Shown here piece by piece: positions 61,357-64,000 of a stretch of DNA of 64,000 bases. The stretch is from Leucobacter chinensis. Lineage in GTDB: Bacteria > Actinomycetota > Actinomycetes > Actinomycetales > Microbacteriaceae. Position 1 is the stretch's first letter. Each line of letters opens with the position of its first letter. Where the stretch lies: assembly GCF_019049105.1 (NCBI RefSeq), contig NZ_JAHQZR010000005.1:186001-250000 (forward strand). The letters run 5' to 3'. The position numbers and the translations under genes are program-made. The notes below the pieces were generated by a model. The model was not told the DNA's origin. It worked only from the letters and a program-made list of their open reading frames with translations, and did not search any database.

Positions 61357-62321
61357 GTACCTTGAGCACTGAACAACGAGCGTGGTTCGCAGAGTCCTTC
61401 TCCAAGCTCGTCGCGAACGTTGAGCAGGTAGTGCTCGGTAAACGCCACGTCATCGAACTCGCGTTCACCGCGATGGTAGCCGAGGGGCACCTGCTGCTCG
61501 AAGACATGCCTGGAACCGGGAAGACCTCGCTCGCGCGGGCGATGGGTAAGAGTGTTCAAGGGGTCAGCACCCGTATTCAGTTCACACCAGACTTGCTGCC
61601 CGGCGACGTCACCGGCATGACGGTGTACGACCAGCAGAAGGCTGAGTTCGAGTTTCACGCGGGACCCATCTTTGCCAACGTTGTGCTTGCCGACGAGATC
61701 AACCGTGCGAGCCCGAAAACGCAGTCGGCGCTGCTCGAAGCGATGGAAGAGCGGCAGGTCACGGTCGATGGTGTGACCCGGCAAACCGGCGCTCCCTTTC
61801 TTGTTGTCGCGACGCAAAACCCCGTTGAGCAGGCCGGTACCTATCGGCTGCCGGAAGCCCAGCTCGACCGTTTTTTGCTCAAAACCTCGCTCGGGTACCC
61901 AGACCATGCGACCACCGTACGTATTCTTGAGGCGAGTGGATCGAAGGCGCCCGAGTTGCACCCGGTCATGACCCTGCAGGGTGTGCTCGAAATGACCGAG
62001 CTCGCGAAGGGCGTGTTCATCGACCCGCTCGTGATGGATTACATCGTGCGTATCGTCGAGGCTACGAGAAACGCTGCCCAGGTGCGGCTTGGTGCGAGTG
62101 TTCGGGCGGCACTCGGGCTCACTCGCGCGGCGAAAGTCTGGGCGCTCGCGCACGACCGTGATTTTGTGACGCCCGACGATGTCAAGGGCCTCGCTGAGGT
62201 CACGCTTGCGCACCGACTCGTACTTGATCCTGAAGCCGAGTTTGAGGGGGTCACCGCGGGGGCGGTGATCGGCCAGATTCTGCTCGACACAAAGCCGCCC
62301 ACTCAGGGGGCCGAGGGGTGA
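61353..62321 (+). CDS. MoxR family AAA+ ATPase
   Basis: This 322-residue AAA+ chaperone-type ATPase has Walker A LEDMPGTGKTS with K57, Walker B NVVLADEINRASPKTQSALLEAMEE and sensor TQNPVEQAGTYRLPEAQLDRF, the standard MoxR set. MoxR proteins usually work with a neighbouring DUF58 or VWA protein to assemble or activate complexes. It starts with a 4-bp overlap of the giant protein and ends with a 4-bp overlap of the DUF58 gene. Confidence 0.95.
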   Translation: MSTLSTEQRAWFAESFSKLVANVEQVVLGKRHVIELAFTAMVAEGHLLLEDMPGTGKTSLARAMGKSVQGVSTRIQFTPDLLPGDVTGMTVYDQQKAEFEFHAGPIFANVVLADEINRASPKTQSALLEAMEERQVTVDGVTRQTGAPFLVVATQNPVEQAGTYRLPEAQLDRFLLKTSLGYPDHATTVRILEASGSKAPELHPVMTLQGVLEMTELAKGVFIDPLVMDYIVRIVEATRNAAQVRLGASVRAALGLTRAAKVWALAHDRDFVTPDDVKGLAEVTLAHRLVLDPEAEFEGVTAGAVIGQILLDTKPPTQGAEG

Positions 62322-63643
62322 CCTTTACCGGTGGGAACCGACACACCCGCACCACGGTGGGATCGACCGCGCAGCATTCCACCTCGGTGGCGGTGCGGAG
62401 CGCGCTCGCGTGGCGGCGTCTTTCACGGGGAACAGCGAGCACCGTTCGCACCCTGCGTGCCTCGGTGCGAGCGCAGGGGTGGTTGACCATTGGGTTTGCC
62501 ACGGTTGGTCTTGCCGTAGGGGTTGCCTTTGGCTGGGCAGAGCTCGTGGTGGCAGGCATCGTGGCCGCGGTGCTCATTGTCGCCGCGATGCCCTTCTTAT
62601 ACGGAGTGAAGGCGTACCGAGTGGCGCTTGACCTCGAACATTCGCGCATTGTCGTGGGGGATGCTGCCGAGGGCGCGCTCGTTATCACGAACATCGGCAA
62701 GCGTGTCGCTCTTCCCGGCGTCATTGACCTGCCGGTGGGAGAGGGCATTCTTGAGGTTGAAGTCCCGCTCTTGCGGGGTGAGACGAGCCATGCCGAGGCC
62801 ATGCATATTCCGGGTGATAAGCGAGGCATTATCTCGGTTGGCCCCGCTCGCACCGTTCGCAAAGACGTGCTCGGCATGTTTCGCCGCGAACGCACGTGGC
62901 AAGACGCCGAGACCCTCTTTGTTCACCCGCGAACGCTCATTCTGCCCTCGATGTCGAGTGGCCTTATTCGTGATCTTGAGGGCCAAGCTTCGCGCGTTAT
63001 CGTTCCTGATGATCTCTCGTTCCACGCGATTCGGGATTACCAGATCGGCGATTCGAGGCGCCATGTGCACTGGAAATCAACAGCAAAAACCGGCAAGCTC
63101 ATGGTGCGGCAGTACGAAGAGACGCGCCGCTCCGGTATCTCAATCGTGCTCGCGATGGGAGAAGGCGAATACCGGGACGCTGATGAGTTTGAACTCGCTG
63201 TGAGTGCAGCCGGCTCTCTTGGTCTGCGCGGCCTGCACGACGGAAGAGACGTGCAGTGTGTGGTGCCCGCTGAGATGCCCGAACTCGCAGTGATGCCCGA
63301 TGACCTCACGAGGGTGCTCGCGGCTCGGTCACCACGTATGTTGCTTGACCAGCTCTCGAGTGTGACCTTTGGGCCGCGCGTGCACGGTCTCGTCGAGACC
63401 GCACAACTCGTCGGCAGTAAGCAGGCGCACGCTTCGCTCGCTTTTTTGGTGTGCGGATCATCGCTCACCTCCCGCGAGATTCAACGCGCTTCACTCGCTT
63501 TCTCGCCAGAGGTGACCGTTGTGGCTGTCGTGTGTGATCAGCACGCAGAGCCTGCGTTCTGGAGTATTGGTAACACCCCGGTGCTCTCGATCGGTATCCT
63601 CGATGACCTGCCGCACTTGCTCATGAGGAGCATCCATGGCTGA
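62318..63643 (+). CDS. DUF58 domain membrane protein
   Basis: This 441-residue protein has two helices (about 58-95, TIGFATVGLAVGVAFGWAELVVAGIVAAVLIVAAMPFLY) and a cytosolic or extracytoplasmic DUF58 domain. The DUF58 signature FHAIRDYQIGDSRRHVHWKSTAKTGKLMVRQYEETRR is at about residues 235-270. DUF58 proteins pair with MoxR ATPases and are thought to resemble von Willebrand factor folds. GTG start at 62318; 4-bp overlap with moxR. Confidence 0.93.
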   Translation: MTFTGGNRHTRTTVGSTAQHSTSVAVRSALAWRRLSRGTASTVRTLRASVRAQGWLTIGFATVGLAVGVAFGWAELVVAGIVAAVLIVAAMPFLYGVKAYRVALDLEHSRIVVGDAAEGALVITNIGKRVALPGVIDLPVGEGILEVEVPLLRGETSHAEAMHIPGDKRGIISVGPARTVRKDVLGMFRRERTWQDAETLFVHPRTLILPSMSSGLIRDLEGQASRVIVPDDLSFHAIRDYQIGDSRRHVHWKSTAKTGKLMVRQYEETRRSGISIVLAMGEGEYRDADEFELAVSAAGSLGLRGLHDGRDVQCVVPAEMPELAVMPDDLTRVLAARSPRMLLDQLSSVTFGPRVHGLVETAQLVGSKQAHASLAFLVCGSSLTSREIQRASLAFSPEVTVVAVVCDQHAEPAFWSIGNTPVLSIGILDDLPHLLMRSIHG

Positions 63644-64000
63644 GCGCAAACAGCGGCGGGGGTTGCCGGCCGTTCCGGTGATCGCGACCTGCCTCATCGC
63701 CGTGATCAGTGCGGCGGCAGCGTGGCACCTCTATGAGACGATACAGGTGGCGGTCGTTTGCGCCGTTGCGGTGCTCGTGGGTGTCGCACTTGCCTCGCTC
63801 GTGACTCGCCTTCGGCTTCGTTGGCTGGCGAGCGCGTTACTCGTCTTTGCGGCATATGTGCTCGGTGCAGCGGTGACAGCAGCGCCTACGCTGATGACGC
63901 TCAACGCCGTGACCACGAGGCCTCTTGAAGCCTTACGCAGCCTGGCTGCGATTGTTGCCGCCCCTGTGCTCGGCTGGAAGGATGTGCTTACCCTCGAGCT
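63636..64000 (+). CDS. Transglutaminase-like membrane protein, N-terminal part (cut by window end)
   Basis: An ATG at 63636 overlaps the end of the DUF58 gene by 8 bp and opens a frame that runs off the window (121 codons seen). The visible part is a basic N-terminus (MAERKQRRGLPAVP), then several hydrophobic helices (VIATCLIAVISAAAAWHLY, VAVVCAVAVLVGVALASLV, LASALLVFAAYVLGAAVTAA). In this conserved gene order the next protein is usually a transglutaminase-like membrane enzyme. That name comes from context; the catalytic domain is not in view. Confidence 0.6.
   Translation, partial: MAERKQRRGLPAVPVIATCLIAVISAAAAWHLYETIQVAVVCAVAVLVGVALASLVTRLRLRWLASALLVFAAYVLGAAVTAAPTLMTLNAVTTRPLEALRSLAAIVAAPVLGWKDVLTLE

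Overview
The window is about 64 kb of GC-rich, gene-dense actinobacterial chromosome. GTG and TTG starts are common and genes often overlap by ATGA or GTGA. Three groups of genes point to an actinomycete: LPXTG surface proteins with a class C sortase; a locus with a Ser/Thr kinase, FHA protein, MoxR ATPase and DUF58 protein; and a CG0192-type protein. The gene set is most like Microbacteriaceae (perhaps a Leucobacter-type organism), but that placement is inference without a phylogeny. No rRNA, tRNA, CRISPR array, complete insertion sequence or prophage was recognised.

Layout. 0-4.2 kb: a tryptophan/kynurenine cassette with an Lrp regulator divergent from kynureninase and an amino-acid permease, then a GNAT acetyltransferase. 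4.4-9.0 kb: a secreted choice-of-anchor A protein, a four-helix UPF0114 membrane protein paired with a PhnA zinc-ribbon protein, and threonine synthase. 9.9-16.4 kb: a pilus operon of a large tip/shaft adhesin, a backbone pilin with an Rx terminator behind it, and a class C sortase. 16.5-22.5 kb: a gene-poor stretch with an AraC regulator, a hydrolase, a small membrane protein and an LPNTG leucine-rich-repeat protein. Its non-coding DNA carries four runs of 8-10 C, three of them in hairpin loops, which is the most unusual feature I see here. 22.5-30.2 kb: a membrane protein, then a siderophore-iron uptake operon (binding protein, two permeases, ATPase, siderophore-interacting reductase) behind a good DtxR/IdeR-type iron box and divergent from an AraC protein with two complete regulator modules. 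30.3-36.7 kb: an acyltransferase and a lipoprotein bracketed by two copies of a related inverted repeat, then an SsuABC/TauABC-type importer led by a MarR regulator. 37.4-41 kb: two small nuclease-fold-like proteins of unknown role, the YchF GTPase, a DEDDh exonuclease and a membrane-anchored protein. 41-46.6 kb: a dipeptide/oligopeptide ABC transporter with a fused double ATPase. 46.9-53.3 kb: TypA/BipA, a CG0192-like protein, and agmatine deiminase followed tightly by argF and argH. 53.3-64 kb: FHA protein, Ser/Thr kinase, a 1967-residue Ig/fibronectin-type protein, MoxR, DUF58 and the start of a probable transglutaminase-like membrane protein that runs off the window.

How the parts work together. 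Much of the window concerns the cell surface (pili, three further sortase-type or giant exported proteins) and uptake (amino acids, iron-siderophore, sulfonate/aromatic-type substrate, peptides). Several uptake loci have their own local regulator (Lrp, AraC plus iron box, MarR). The last 11 kb looks like one co-transcribed phosphorylation-linked envelope system.
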